From Devosia pacifica (GTDB lineage Bacteria; Pseudomonadota; Alphaproteobacteria; Rhizobiales; Devosiaceae), in assembly GCF_014652635.1 (NCBI RefSeq), contig NZ_BMZE01000003.1, positions 186,001 to 250,000 of the forward strand: 64,000 nt of DNA. Reading direction: 5' to 3'. A program made the translations under genes and the position numbers. Shown here piece by piece: positions 46,155 to 54,871 of the stretch; within the stretch, counting starts at the first letter, position 1; each line of letters starts with the position of its first letter. Below the pieces are notes generated by a model. It was not told the DNA's origin, did no database searches, and saw nothing but the letters and a program-made list of their open reading frames with translations.

Positions 46155-46667
46155 ATGAGCAAGGCCCCAAAACAGATCAAGCGGCGCAACAAGGCGGTGG
46201 GCGTTGCAGAAGCGCTCGGCGGCGTGCTCGATCCGGCGCTGAAAAAGCGCGGCTTCGCCAGCCGGGACCTTCTTGAACACTGGGTCAGTATTGCGCCGCC
46301 TCCGTATGATCAGGTTTGCAGGCCGGACCGTCTGAGCTGGCCGCGCGGCGAACGCAGCGCTGAAGGAGCGACGCTCGTTCTGTGCTGCGCCGATGGGCAC
46401 GGACTGGCCGTGGCGCATGACGGCGCGCGCATAGCGGCTGCCGTAAACCGTTACTTCGGGTATGTGCTTGTGCGCGAAGTGCGGCTGTCGGCGGCGCCGT
46501 TCATGCCGCATTCAAGTGACGGCGCCAAAACTGCAGAGGGTCCGAGCAGCGAGATCCGCGCCGCGGTGGGCCGAATGGTCGATGCGATTGAGGATGAAGG
46601 CCTGCGCGAAGCCTTGAGGCGGCTGGGGCATAACGTCATGACGAATGAAAAGTCGACACGCCGCTGA
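46155..46667 (+). CDS. DUF721 (DciA-like) protein
   Basis: A 171-residue protein of the DUF721 family, related to DciA helicase-loading factors. Features: QIKRRNKAVGVAEALGGVLDPALKKRGF and LLEHWVSIA, then a KH-like core (GATLVLCCADGHGLAVAHDGARIAAAVNRYFG) and a late helical tail. GAGGAG lies six bases before the ATG, so an in-frame GTG six bases upstream was not chosen. It is divergent from mutY and followed by dsbA, the conserved order in this group. Confidence 0.85.
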   Translation: MSKAPKQIKRRNKAVGVAEALGGVLDPALKKRGFASRDLLEHWVSIAPPPYDQVCRPDRLSWPRGERSAEGATLVLCCADGHGLAVAHDGARIAAAVNRYFGYVLVREVRLSAAPFMPHSSDGAKTAEGPSSEIRAAVGRMVDAIEDEGLREALRRLGHNVMTNEKSTRR

Positions 46668-46669
46668 TC

Positions 46670-46687
46670 GTTCACCCCTGTGTGAAC
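46670..46687. promoter_or_regulatory. GTTCAC/GTGAAC inverted repeat
   Basis: Perfect 6-base arms GTTCAC and GTGAAC are separated by 6 bases, just after the DUF721 stop and about 70 bases upstream of the DsbA start. It may be an operator or weak stem. Short arms make chance possible. Confidence 0.3.
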
Positions 46688-46753
46688 AGTGTGCCTACTT
46701 GCGGACACCATGACCACGTGTAGTGTCCCGTCAAACAAAATGGAGCGTTACCC

Positions 46754-47401
46754 GTGAAGCTTACCCGTCGACACACCCTGGCCCTCGGGGCTGCCGCCAC
46801 CGCGATTGGTCTTGTTGGACTGCCGGCAGTTCAGGCCGCGGAAGGCGATGTTGTCAACCAGGACGCGCTGATGAACCCAGCGGGGGGCCTGTCGGATCAT
46901 GTGCTCGGGGAGGAAGACGCTCCCGTCACCATCATCGAATATGCCTCGCCGACGTGCCCGCATTGCGCGAGCTTTCACAACGAGGTCTACCCGCAGCTCA
47001 AGGAGCAGTACATCGACACCGGCGAGGTGAAGCTTATCGTACGCCCGTTCGTGCGCAACGTGCTCGATGCTGCGATCTTCATGCTGGCCGAGGCCGCGGG
47101 CGAGGACAGCTACCACAACGTCATCGAGACCTATTTCAACACCCAGATGACCTGGGCCACCTCGGAAGCGCCACGCGATGCGATCTTCGAGATCGCTCAG
47201 GACCTCGGGTTTACCCAGGAAAGCTTCGACGCTGCCTTGACGAATCAGGAGCTGTTCGTCGCCATGGAAGCCATGCGCGAGCAGGCGCTCAATGATTTCG
47301 GGCTTGAGGGCACACCGACCTTCTATATCAACGGCAAGACCCTGAGCGGAGGCAAGACGCTTGAGCAACTCACGGCGGAAATCGACCCGCTGCTCAACTG
47401 A
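46754..47401 (+). CDS. DsbA-family thiol oxidoreductase, exported
   Basis: A 215-residue periplasmic DsbA-type thioredoxin protein. The N-terminus TRRHTLALGAAATAIGLVG has a twin-arginine-like start and a hydrophobic core ending near VQAAE. The active-site pair is PTCPHCASF (Cys68, Cys71), and the cis-Pro region is EGTPTFYINGK. The start is GTG, preceded by GGAG. It is immediately upstream of smc, a conserved arrangement in Hyphomicrobiales; the export route (Tat or Sec) is inferred. Confidence 0.9.
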   Translation: MKLTRRHTLALGAAATAIGLVGLPAVQAAEGDVVNQDALMNPAGGLSDHVLGEEDAPVTIIEYASPTCPHCASFHNEVYPQLKEQYIDTGEVKLIVRPFVRNVLDAAIFMLAEAAGEDSYHNVIETYFNTQMTWATSEAPRDAIFEIAQDLGFTQESFDAALTNQELFVAMEAMREQALNDFGLEGTPTFYINGKTLSGGKTLEQLTAEIDPLLN

Positions 47402-47446
47402 TCGGGTGCCGGTCACCGGCACGCGTCCTCTTGCGTCGTCCTATTG

Positions 47447-47471
47447 CACCCCGGTGTCCTGCACCGGGGTG
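47447..47471 (+). terminator. hairpin downstream of dsbA gene, possible terminator
   Basis: A perfect 10-bp stem (CACCCCGGTG / CACCGGGGTG) with a 5-base loop is followed by TGTGCTTTT. A second short stem, GTGCCGG/CCGGCAC, is at 47406-47422. The run of T is short, so termination may be partial; smc begins 38 bases later. Confidence 0.5.
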
Positions 47472-47509
47472 TGTGCTTTTCCGGCCATGCGAACGCGCGA
47501 GGCCGGCGC

Positions 47510-50500
47510 ATGAAGTTCCTGCGGCTCAAACTTGTCGGGTTCAAATCCTTCTGCGACCAGACTGAGCTTGTCACCGAGCCGGGGCTGACGGGGATCGTTG
47601 GCCCTAATGGCTGCGGCAAGTCCAATCTCGTCGAAGCCATGCGCTGGGTGATGGGCGAGAGTTCGTATAAGGCGATGCGCGCATCCGGGATGGACGACGT
47701 GATCTTTGCCGGGGCGGCGAGGCGGCCGGCGCGCAATTCCGCCGAAGTCACGCTGGTTCTCGACAATACGGACAGGACAGCACCGGCCGCTCTCAATAAT
47801 GCCGACATTCTGGAAGTAACGCGCCGCATCGAGCGCGAGGCCGGCTCGGTTTATCGCGTCAATGGCCGCGAGGTGCGGGCGCGCGACGTGCAGCTGCTGT
47901 TTGCGGACGCCTCGACGGGCGCGCATTCCCCGGCACTTGTACGGCAAGGGCAGATCGGTGAATTGATCGCCGCCAAACCGACGCAACGGCGCGCGCTGCT
48001 TGAAGAAGCTGCAGGCATTTCAGGGCTTCATTCGCGCCGGCACGAGGCGGAATTGCGCCTGCGGGCAGCGGAACAGAACCTCGAGCGGGTCGATGATCTG
48101 GTGGCGCAACTGGAGCGCCAACTTGAGGCGCTGAAGCGCCAGGCGCGGCTCGCTGTGCGTTACCGCTCTCTCTCGGGCGACATAAGACGTGCCGAAGCGA
48201 CGCTTTATCATATCCGCTGGGTTGCGGCGCGCGCCGCCGAGAAGGAAGCCGAAGCCGAGCAGGCGCGGCTGATCCGCGAGCTGGCCGACGCCACCCATAC
48301 CGAGCGTATGGCACAGCAGCAGGCCGAGGCGGCGGACTCGAAACTGCTGCCTTTACGCGAGCAGGAGGCTGCGGCCGCGGCCGCATTGCAGCGCCTGACC
48401 ATACTCGCCGAACAGCTCGAGGCCGATCGGCGCACTGCCGAGCGCACGCGCGCAGACCTCGAAACCCGACTGAAGCAGCTCAGCACCGACAGCGAGCGGG
48501 ACCGCGCCCTCGTCAGTGACGCCAACGAGACACTGCAGCGGCTGGCTGAGGAGCAAACGCATTTGCTGGCTGAAGCCGCAAGAGACGAAGCCGCTATTAC
48601 CGAGGCCGACACGAATGCGGCGCAGGCTGGTGAGCGGGTCGACGCCGCAGACGCAGCAGCCCAGGCTGCGATGGACGCGGCGGCGCAGGCGCGTGCGCAA
48701 CGTCAGCAGGCTGAGCGCAACGCGGCTGACGCCGAACGACACGTGGCAAGGCTGCGTGAACAGCTGGCAAGGATGGAGCGCGAGGCCGCGAGGGTGGCGG
48801 ATAGCAAAGGCGTCGAAGCACAATTGGCGGAAAAGGGCCGTGCACTCGAGGCGCGCCGGACGGAAGGCGCTGAAACGGAGCGCCTGGCGCTCGCAGCCGA
48901 GGACGCGAGTGCTGCCGCCCAGAGCCGGCTCGATGAAACAAGACCACGTCTCGAAGCGGCGCAGGCAGAACTAACCCGCCTTGAGGCCGAGGCGGCAACA
49001 CTGGCTAAGCTTCTTGATGTTGGGACTTCGCTATGGCCCGCGATCGCTGACGAACTTGATGTGGAGCCTGGGTACGAGACCGCGCTCGGCGCTGCTCTTG
49101 GGGATGATCTCGAAGCCTCGGCGGATGCGGGGGCACCGCTACACTGGTCCGAAGCGCTTGATGCCTCCGATGACGCGGCGCTGCCACAGGGCGCCGAACC
49201 GCTCTCGCGCTACGTGTCCGGCAGTCCTTTGCTCAAGCGGCGGCTCGATCAGATCGGACTGATCGACAAGGTGGACGGGCCGGGTCTGTTGCAGGCGCTG
49301 AAGCCCGGCCAGAGGCTTGTGACCCTGGCCGGCGACATGTGGCGCTGGGATGGGTTCATCGCGGCGGCGGATGCGCCGAGTGCTGCCGCCCAGAGGCTGG
49401 CGCAACGCAACCGCCTCTCCGAACTCGACGAGGAGTGCGCGCGCATGCGCGCCGAGCGCAACAATTGGCGGCGCCAGGTGGACGATCTGAAGGCGACGCT
49501 TGAAGCCGCGCGGGCTGAGGAAAAAGCGTCGCGCGATCGTTGGCGCACCGCACAACACGCCATCGGCAAAGCACAGACAGAGCTCGAGGCGGCGCAGCGC
49601 GCTATGAACGCGCTCGAGAGCCGGCGCATCGCGCAAGAAGAGGCGCGGCATCGCCTCAGTGAGCAATTGGCCGAGGCAGAGCGTAGCGAGCACTCCGCCA
49701 GAACGGCGCTCTCGGAGGTGCCGGAGACGGAAGCCCTCCGAAAGACGGCAGAAGCGTTGAGAACGGAACTCGAGGAATTGCGCACACAGGCGGAAAATGC
49801 GCGCCAGACGCTCAACTCCCGACGCTCGACCGCGGAGGCGCGACGCAATCGACTGCACCAGATAGAGCGCGAACTTGAAGCCGCCACCAAGCGTGCAGCG
49901 GATGCCAGCGCGCATCTCGGTACGCTTGAGGACCGAGCCAATGATCTTCGAGGCCAGCTTACGGCGCTGACCGAAGCACCGGACAGCTTCATGGACCAGC
50001 GCAAGGCGCTCGAAGAGCAGATCGAGCAGGCGCGGATTGCTCACAAGAGCGCTTCCGACTCGCTGTCGCATGCGCAGTCGCAATTGCGCCAGACCGGTTC
50101 CGACCTCAGGGCGGCAACCGATGCTGTCGCTAACACCCGCGTCGCCCTGGGGCGCGTCGAAGAACGGATGAAGGCCGCAATCCTGCAACGCCAGACTATC
50201 GAGAAGCAGGTTGGAGAAGCGCTTGGCGTATCGGCACATCGTACGCTCGAGATTGCCGGCATCAAACCGGAAGAGGCACTTCCGCAGGAGACCGCGACAG
50301 CGCAGAAACTTGAGCGATTGCGGGCCGAGCGCGAGCGGCTGGGCGGCGTCAATCTTTCAGCCGAGCGGGAAGTCGAGGAAACCTCGGAGCGGCTCGACAC
50401 GATGGTACGGGATCGCGACGACCTGATCGCGGCGATCGCAAAGCTGCGGCATGGTATTCAGACACTGAACAAAGAGGCGCGGGCGCGGCTGTCCGCGGCC

Positions 50501-50965
50501 TTCGAGCAGGTGAACGGGCATTTCCAGGATCTGTTCACAACGCTGTTCGGCGGTGGGCAGGCCGAACTCAGGTTTGTCGATAGTGACGATCCACTCGCGG
50601 CGGGGGTCGAGATCTTCGCGTGCCCGCCCGGCAAGAAGCCGCAGATCATGACGCTGCTGTCCGGTGGTGAGCAGGCGCTGACGGCCATGAGCCTGATTTT
50701 CGCCGTGTTCCTCACAAACCCGGCGCCGATCTGCGTTCTCGACGAGGTCGATGCGCCACTCGATGATGCGAATGTCGAGCGGTTCTGCGCGTTGCTCGAC
50801 TCCATGCGACGACGCACCAATACGCGTTTTCTGGCGGTCACCCACAATCCGATCACCATGAGCCGGATGGACAGGCTATTCGGCGTGACCCAGGCCGAAC
50901 GCGGCGTCAGTCAGCTGGTTTCTGTCGATCTCAGCACCGCAGAATCCTTTCGAGAGGCAAGTTGA
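47510..50965 (+). CDS. smc: chromosome segregation ATPase SMC
   Basis: This encodes bacterial SMC, 1151 residues, the ATPase that organises and segregates the chromosome. Walker A is GPNGCGKSN (about residues 31-39). Two long coiled-coil arms rich in Ala/Glu/Arg surround a hinge, near residues 500-620. The C-terminal signature is LLSGGEQALTAMSLIFAVF followed by Walker B ICVLDEVDAPLDDANV. The start at 47510 (MKFLRLKLVGFKSFC) is the family N-terminus; a longer frame was rejected. scpA and scpB are not in the window. Confidence 0.97.
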   Translation: MKFLRLKLVGFKSFCDQTELVTEPGLTGIVGPNGCGKSNLVEAMRWVMGESSYKAMRASGMDDVIFAGAARRPARNSAEVTLVLDNTDRTAPAALNNADILEVTRRIEREAGSVYRVNGREVRARDVQLLFADASTGAHSPALVRQGQIGELIAAKPTQRRALLEEAAGISGLHSRRHEAELRLRAAEQNLERVDDLVAQLERQLEALKRQARLAVRYRSLSGDIRRAEATLYHIRWVAARAAEKEAEAEQARLIRELADATHTERMAQQQAEAADSKLLPLREQEAAAAAALQRLTILAEQLEADRRTAERTRADLETRLKQLSTDSERDRALVSDANETLQRLAEEQTHLLAEAARDEAAITEADTNAAQAGERVDAADAAAQAAMDAAAQARAQRQQAERNAADAERHVARLREQLARMEREAARVADSKGVEAQLAEKGRALEARRTEGAETERLALAAEDASAAAQSRLDETRPRLEAAQAELTRLEAEAATLAKLLDVGTSLWPAIADELDVEPGYETALGAALGDDLEASADAGAPLHWSEALDASDDAALPQGAEPLSRYVSGSPLLKRRLDQIGLIDKVDGPGLLQALKPGQRLVTLAGDMWRWDGFIAAADAPSAAAQRLAQRNRLSELDEECARMRAERNNWRRQVDDLKATLEAARAEEKASRDRWRTAQHAIGKAQTELEAAQRAMNALESRRIAQEEARHRLSEQLAEAERSEHSARTALSEVPETEALRKTAEALRTELEELRTQAENARQTLNSRRSTAEARRNRLHQIERELEAATKRAADASAHLGTLEDRANDLRGQLTALTEAPDSFMDQRKALEEQIEQARIAHKSASDSLSHAQSQLRQTGSDLRAATDAVANTRVALGRVEERMKAAILQRQTIEKQVGEALGVSAHRTLEIAGIKPEEALPQETATAQKLERLRAERERLGGVNLSAEREVEETSERLDTMVRDRDDLIAAIAKLRHGIQTLNKEARARLSAAFEQVNGHFQDLFTTLFGGGQAELRFVDSDDPLAAGVEIFACPPGKKPQIMTLLSGGEQALTAMSLIFAVFLTNPAPICVLDEVDAPLDDANVERFCALLDSMRRRTNTRFLAVTHNPITMSRMDRLFGVTQAERGVSQLVSVDLSTAESFREAS

Positions 50966-51007
50966 TCGGCCCGGGAAGTGCTGACACCTTGCCGCACCCG
51001 GGCCGAT
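50965..51007. other. long inverted repeat at smc 3' end
   Basis: Perfect 11-base arms, ATCGGCCCGGG (50965-50975) and CCCGGGCCGAT (50997-51007), are separated by 21 bases. The first arm overlaps the smc stop. A stem-loop here could protect or terminate the smc transcript. There is no T-run, so it is not a typical intrinsic terminator. Confidence 0.6.
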
Positions 51008-51055
51008 ACTGAAAACCTCTAGCATTGTCAGTTAGTTAGACGTTCACACGGCGGC

Positions 51056-51084
51056 TTGACACCCTCCTGACGCCCCCTTATGTT
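51056..51084 (+). promoter_or_regulatory. sigma70-like promoter of the F0 operon
   Basis: A perfect -35 box TTGACA (51056-51061) and a -10-like TATGTT (51079-51084) are 17 bases apart. The atpI start is about 65 bases downstream. The spacing and -35 match are strong; the -10 matches 4 of 6. Confidence 0.65.
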
Positions 51085-51148
51085 GCGCGCGATCCAAAAA
51101 GGCGGCTCGGAAACCGAGTTAGCTGCCGGACGAGGAGCCAAGCGGTAC

Positions 51149-51553
51149 ATGAACGAACCGCGTGACACCGAAGGTTCTGGCGAGCGCGCCAAGGGAGTGA
51201 CGGGCGACCTCGAGTCGCGTATCGCTTCCGCAAGACGGAGCCGCGAGGCAGGCGACAACAGATCGTCTGCGCGCAGTTCGGGGGAGATGACTGGTCTGGC
51301 GCGCGGGTTGCGCATCGGGTCCGAGTTCGTCGCAGCGATCCTGGTGGGTGCGGGGCTAGGCTACCTCATCGACCTGGGTCTAGGGTCAAGCCCCTGGGGC
51401 ATGCTCATCCTGTTTGCGATGGGTTTTGCCGCTGGAATACTGAACGTCATCCGCGCGGTGACAGAAATGAACGCCGCCGCGCCTGTTGCGCCGCCGGGAA
51501 CCGGTACGGGACCTGACGACAAGACGGGCAAAGAGCGGAATGAGACTAGATGA
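51149..51553 (+). CDS. atpI: ATP synthase protein I (AtpI-like)
   Basis: A 134-residue AtpI-type protein, first gene of the F0 operon. The N-terminal third is hydrophilic (many Arg/Ser/Glu); two hydrophobic segments follow (FVAAILVGAGLGYLIDLGLG and GMLILFAMGFAAGILNVI), and the end is charged. AtpI helps c-ring assembly or Mg2+ uptake in other bacteria. GAGGAG precedes the ATG at a suitable distance. It precedes atpB by 21 bases. Confidence 0.87.
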   Translation: MNEPRDTEGSGERAKGVTGDLESRIASARRSREAGDNRSSARSSGEMTGLARGLRIGSEFVAAILVGAGLGYLIDLGLGSSPWGMLILFAMGFAAGILNVIRAVTEMNAAAPVAPPGTGTGPDDKTGKERNETR

Positions 51554-51574
51554 CGTCGAGCAAGGGGCGGACAC

Positions 51575-52351
51575 TTGGCTGGTACTGATCCTATCCACCA
51601 GTTTGTCATTGAAGACATTTTCCCGATCGCCACGATCGGCGGGGATGGTACCGAGGGCAGCGGGCTGCACTTCGCGTTCACCAATTCCGCGCTGTTCATG
51701 GTGGCGACGGTCGCCATCACGTTCCTTTATCTGGTCCTGTCCAGCAGTCAGAAGCGCCTGGTACCGAACCGGCTGCAGCTGACATCGGAGCTATTATACG
51801 AGTTCGTGGCCAATATGGTGCGAGGCAGCGCCGGCACCGAGGGGATGAAGTTCTTCCCGCTGGTGTTCTCGCTGTTCACCTTCGTGCTGGTCGGCAACAT
51901 GCTCGGCATGATCCCGTACTTCTTCACGATCACCAGCCACATCATCGTCACCTTCGCGCTGTCGATGCTGGTTTTCCTCACCGTCATCATCTACGGCTTC
52001 ATCAAGAACGGCCCGAAGTTCCTCGGCCTGTTCGTGCCCGCTGGCGTTCCCGGCTACATCCTGCCGATCGTGACACCGATCGAGATTATCTCGTTTCTCT
52101 CGCGTCCGATCAGCCTGTCGGTTCGTCTGTTTGGCAACATTCTTGCCGGTCACATCACCCTCAAGGTGTTCACCGGTTTCGTCGTCACCATGATCCCGAT
52201 CGGGTTCTTTGGTGCCGCCGGCTCGATCCTGCCGCTTCTGATGGGCATTGCCCTGACCGGCCTCGAGTTCCTGGTTGCAGCAGTCCAGGCCTATGTCTTT
52301 GCGGTCCTGACCTGCATGTACCTCAACGATGCGATCCATCCGTCGCATTAA
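51575..52351 (+). CDS. atpB: ATP synthase F0 subunit a
   Basis: Subunit a forms the proton half-channels of F0. The N-terminus [18 protein letters not shown] and the [19 protein letters not shown] motif with the essential Arg are clear; the C-terminal helix includes the conserved [20 protein letters not shown]. It has about six transmembrane helices and 258 residues. The start is TTG, with AAGGGG upstream; other alphaproteobacterial AtpB proteins begin with a similar DPIHQF sequence, supporting this start. Between it and atpE lie 68 bases. Confidence 0.95.
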   Translation: MAGTDPIHQFVIEDIFPIATIGGDGTEGSGLHFAFTNSALFMVATVAITFLYLVLSSSQKRLVPNRLQLTSELLYEFVANMVRGSAGTEGMKFFPLVFSLFTFVLVGNMLGMIPYFFTITSHIIVTFALSMLVFLTVIIYGFIKNGPKFLGLFVPAGVPGYILPIVTPIEIISFLSRPISLSVRLFGNILAGHITLKVFTGFVVTMIPIGFFGAAGSILPLLMGIALTGLEFLVAAVQAYVFAVLTCMYLNDAIHPSH

Positions 52352-52419
52352 TCTCAACCGCAAGATCAGGGCGGGTGTTCCGCCTGACAACCCGCTCAAA
52401 GCTCTGAAAGGACTACAAA

Positions 52420-52647
52420 ATGGAAGCTGAAGCCGCAAAGTTCATCGGTGCCGGTATTGCTTGTTTCGGCATGGCCGGTGCTGCTATCGGCGTTGCCAAC
52501 ATCTTCGGCAACTTCCTCTCTGGCGCACTGCGCAATCCGTCGGCCGCATCCGGCCAGTTCGGTAACCTGATTTTCGGGTTCGCCGTGACGGAAGCTCTCG
52601 GCATCTTCTCGTTCCTGATCGCCCTGATCCTGCTGTTCGTCGCCTAA
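52420..52647 (+). CDS. atpE: ATP synthase F0 subunit c
   Basis: Subunit c is the proton-carrying ring subunit. It is a 75-residue two-helix hairpin: [20 protein letters not shown], the polar loop LRNPSAA, then [19 protein letters not shown]. The proton-binding residue is Glu58. An RBS (GAAAGGAC) precedes the ATG. Glutamate instead of sodium-specific residues fits a proton-driven enzyme. Confidence 0.97.
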   Translation: MEAEAAKFIGAGIACFGMAGAAIGVANIFGNFLSGALRNPSAASGQFGNLIFGFAVTEALGIFSFLIALILLFVA

Positions 52648-52658
52648 TTGAGTATCTC

Positions 52659-52682
52659 GCGGTGGCCGCATGCGGCCACCGC
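52659..52682. other. 24-bp perfect palindrome between atpE and atpF'
   Basis: The 24 bases form a perfect palindrome around GCATGC. It lies 11 bases after the atpE stop. A stem-loop here could stabilise the atpE mRNA or reduce read-through, helping c to be made in excess over b and b'. It lacks a T-run, so it is not an intrinsic terminator. Confidence 0.7.
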
Positions 52683-52729
52683 CCCTGCCCCGCCGCATGG
52701 CCGGGCATTTGCATTCATGGGATCCTGTA

Positions 52730-53332
52730 ATGGCCAGCGAAGCGACAGAAGCCGAAACACCAACCGAAGAGAACCTCGACGCGGCCGTTGACGCCACGCA
52801 TGGTGGCTCGGTGGGTGAAACGCATGCCGCCACTGAAGACCATGGTGGCACGTTTCCGCCGTTCGATCCGGCCACCTTCCCCTCTCAGCTACTATGGCTG
52901 GCGATAACCTTCGCCGCCCTCTACCTGCTGATGAGCCGTATCGCGCTGCCGCAGATCGGCGGCGTGATTGCCGACAGACGCGCTCGCGTCGACGCCGACC
53001 TCAAGGCTGCGGACGAGTCCCGTCGCAAGACGGATGCCGCAATCGCCGCCTATGAGGAGGCCTTGGCCAGCGCCCGTGCGAAAGCCCAGGGGATCGCTAA
53101 CGAGACCCGCGAGTCGATCCAGGCCGATCTCGCCAGCAAGCGCGCAGCAGTGGAAGCCGACCTTTCGGAAAAGCTCACCGCCGCCGAGGCTCGCATTGCC
53201 GAGACCAAGGCCCAGGCGCTCTCTCATGTCGACGAGATTGCTGCCGAAACCGCTCAGGCAGTTGCCAGCCAGCTGATTGGCGATGTGCCGCAAGAGCAGG
53301 CTCAGGCCGCTGTTTCCCGCGTGAAGGAGTAA
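52730..53332 (+). CDS. atpF': ATP synthase F0 subunit b'
   Basis: A 200-residue peripheral-stalk subunit. An acidic N-terminus (about 50 residues) is followed by a single helix LLWLAITFAALYLLMS and a long coiled coil rich in Ala/Glu/Arg. It differs from the b subunit next door by its long N-terminal extension and is the usual second b chain (b') of alphaproteobacteria. The ATG at 52730 was chosen because the upstream frame begins in the palindrome region. It is followed by atpF after 4 bases. Confidence 0.9.
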   Translation: MASEATEAETPTEENLDAAVDATHGGSVGETHAATEDHGGTFPPFDPATFPSQLLWLAITFAALYLLMSRIALPQIGGVIADRRARVDADLKAADESRRKTDAAIAAYEEALASARAKAQGIANETRESIQADLASKRAAVEADLSEKLTAAEARIAETKAQALSHVDEIAAETAQAVASQLIGDVPQEQAQAAVSRVKE

Positions 53333-53336
53333 GTCG

Positions 53337-53825
53337 ATGCCAGAATGGATGGATAATACATTCTGGGCGATGGTCGCCCTCGTCCTGTTCCTTGCCCTGC
53401 TCGCTTTCTTTGGCGTGTTCGGGTCGATCGGCAAGATGCTCGACAAGCGCATCAAACAGATCGAGGACGAACTCGAGGAAGCTCGTCGCCTGCGCGAAGA
53501 AGCAGCAGGTCTGCTGGCCGAATACGAGCAGAAGCGTGCTTCGGCCGAAAAAGAGGCCGAAGAGATCGTCACCAACGCCAAGGCTGATGCCGAGCGGATG
53601 ACGGACGACGCTCAGACTGCACTGCAAGATCTCGTTGCGCGCCGTACCCGCGCGGTCGAGGATCGCATTGCCCAGGCAGAGAGCCAGGCAGTGGCTGACG
53701 TGCGTGCGCGTTCGGCTGACCTTGCGATTGAGGCGGCTCGGGCAATCCTGCAGGAAGAAGTGCCAAAGCGGGGCGATGTTTTGATCGACCAAGCGATCCA
53801 GGATGTAGGCAAGCGCCTCAATTAG
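53337..53825 (+). CDS. atpF: ATP synthase F0 subunit b
   Basis: This is the canonical b subunit: an N-terminal membrane helix (FWAMVALVLFLALLAFFGVF) followed by a charged coiled coil (DKRIKQIEDELEEARRLREEAA) linking F0 to F1. It is 162 residues. A GGAG overlaps the b' stop region upstream of the ATG, so the two b genes are translated together. A terminator follows; F1 genes are not in the window. Confidence 0.95.
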   Translation: MPEWMDNTFWAMVALVLFLALLAFFGVFGSIGKMLDKRIKQIEDELEEARRLREEAAGLLAEYEQKRASAEKEAEEIVTNAKADAERMTDDAQTALQDLVARRTRAVEDRIAQAESQAVADVRARSADLAIEAARAILQEEVPKRGDVLIDQAIQDVGKRLN

Positions 53826-53851
53826 GCGTATAGAAAATGCGATATGCATGA

Positions 53852-53882
53852 AGGCGGGCTCAGTGGGCCCGCCTCTTTTTTT
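53852..53882 (+). terminator. Rho-independent terminator of the F0 operon
   Basis: An 8-bp GC-rich stem (AGGCGGGC / GCCCGCCT) with a 7-base loop is followed by a C and seven T residues. It lies 26 bases after the atpF stop. It ends the atpI-B-E-F'-F transcript. Confidence 0.93.
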
Positions 53883-53893
53883 GTGAGGCAGCA

Positions 53894-54871
53894 ATGGGAA
53901 CGGCTCCGAACGAGAGCGATGCCGCTTCAGCCGCAAGGGATATTACCGGCAGGACACCCGCCAGCGTCCGACGCTTCGGCACGGGCTCAGGACACTATGT
54001 CTTTGAGGTGTTATTCGAAGATAGTGCACCGATCGTCATCCGGATGGGAGCGCCAGAACGCAGGGTGGCGCTTTCCGAGGGCGTAAAACTCCACAGTCAG
54101 CTCGTTGCTCATGGCGTGCCGCTGCCCGCCATCATCGGTCATGCCTTCGAGGCAGATTGGCCGTTTGTTGCGATGGAGCGGGTTGCCGGCACTGATCTGC
54201 AATATGTCCTCCATGCCCTGAGCTATGAACAACTGCGATCCATCGCCGCGCATGTGGCAGATGCCCAGACAGCGACAGCGCGCGTCGGTGTCTCGCAGCG
54301 CTATGGCTTTTCTGCGAGCGGTAAGGCAGCGCCGCATACGCGATGGTCGGATGTCGTCGCCGCCAGCCTGTCTCGCTCGCGCAGGCGCCTCGAAGCAAAT
54401 GGTGTTTTTGAGGTTGAGACCATCGTCGCGCCGCTCGAAAGCCTTCTCGACGCACTTCGTGTGGAGCTTGATGCTCTACCGGCAACGCCTTTCCTCCACG
54501 ACACCACCACGCGCAACGTGCTCATCGACGCCGAGGGCCGGTTCTCGGGTATTGTCGATGTCGATGATCTCTGCTTCGGCGATCCGCGCTACGCGCCGGC
54601 GCTCACTAGTGCAGTCATCAGGGCATATGGCGGGCCTCTGAGTTATATCGACGCCTGGATGGGGGCCGCTGGGCACGCGGACGATATCATCTTCAGGTTT
54701 TATGTCGCGCTGTTCGTCGCCGATCTGATGGCGGAGCAAGGCATGGCGTTCAATGGCAATGAAGGGCCGCGTGATCCGCAACGCGAAAGCCGCCTGCTGG
54801 AAACGTTCCAGCAGGCTCTGACGATTGTTACTCGGCAGCTTGGGCGCGGGCGTCGTCCGGCTCCCAGGTAA
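53894..54871 (+). CDS. aminoglycoside phosphotransferase-family kinase-like protein
   Basis: A 325-residue APH-fold protein. The catalytic loop is PFLHDTTTRNVLID (H-D...N) followed by the metal-binding GIVDVDDLCFGDP. The N-lobe shows GTGSGHYVFEVLFED and PIVIRMG with an Arg in place of the usual Lys. A C-terminal helical domain follows. It is probably a small-molecule kinase; no resistance role is implied. It starts 11 bases after the F0 terminator and converges on gcvPB, overlapping by 44 bases. Confidence 0.82.
   Translation: MGTAPNESDAASAARDITGRTPASVRRFGTGSGHYVFEVLFEDSAPIVIRMGAPERRVALSEGVKLHSQLVAHGVPLPAIIGHAFEADWPFVAMERVAGTDLQYVLHALSYEQLRSIAAHVADAQTATARVGVSQRYGFSASGKAAPHTRWSDVVAASLSRSRRRLEANGVFEVETIVAPLESLLDALRVELDALPATPFLHDTTTRNVLIDAEGRFSGIVDVDDLCFGDPRYAPALTSAVIRAYGGPLSYIDAWMGAAGHADDIIFRFYVALFVADLMAEQGMAFNGNEGPRDPQRESRLLETFQQALTIVTRQLGRGRRPAPR

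Noticed and set aside
48208-50239. Long minus-strand frames inside smc
   Set aside because: They are antisense shadows of the coiled-coil arms, with Arg/Ser-rich low-complexity translation and no recognisable domains.
53894-54871. APH-fold genes as antibiotic resistance determinants
   Set aside because: The fold is widespread among small-molecule kinases; no resistance-specific features or mobile context were seen here or at 27468-28343.
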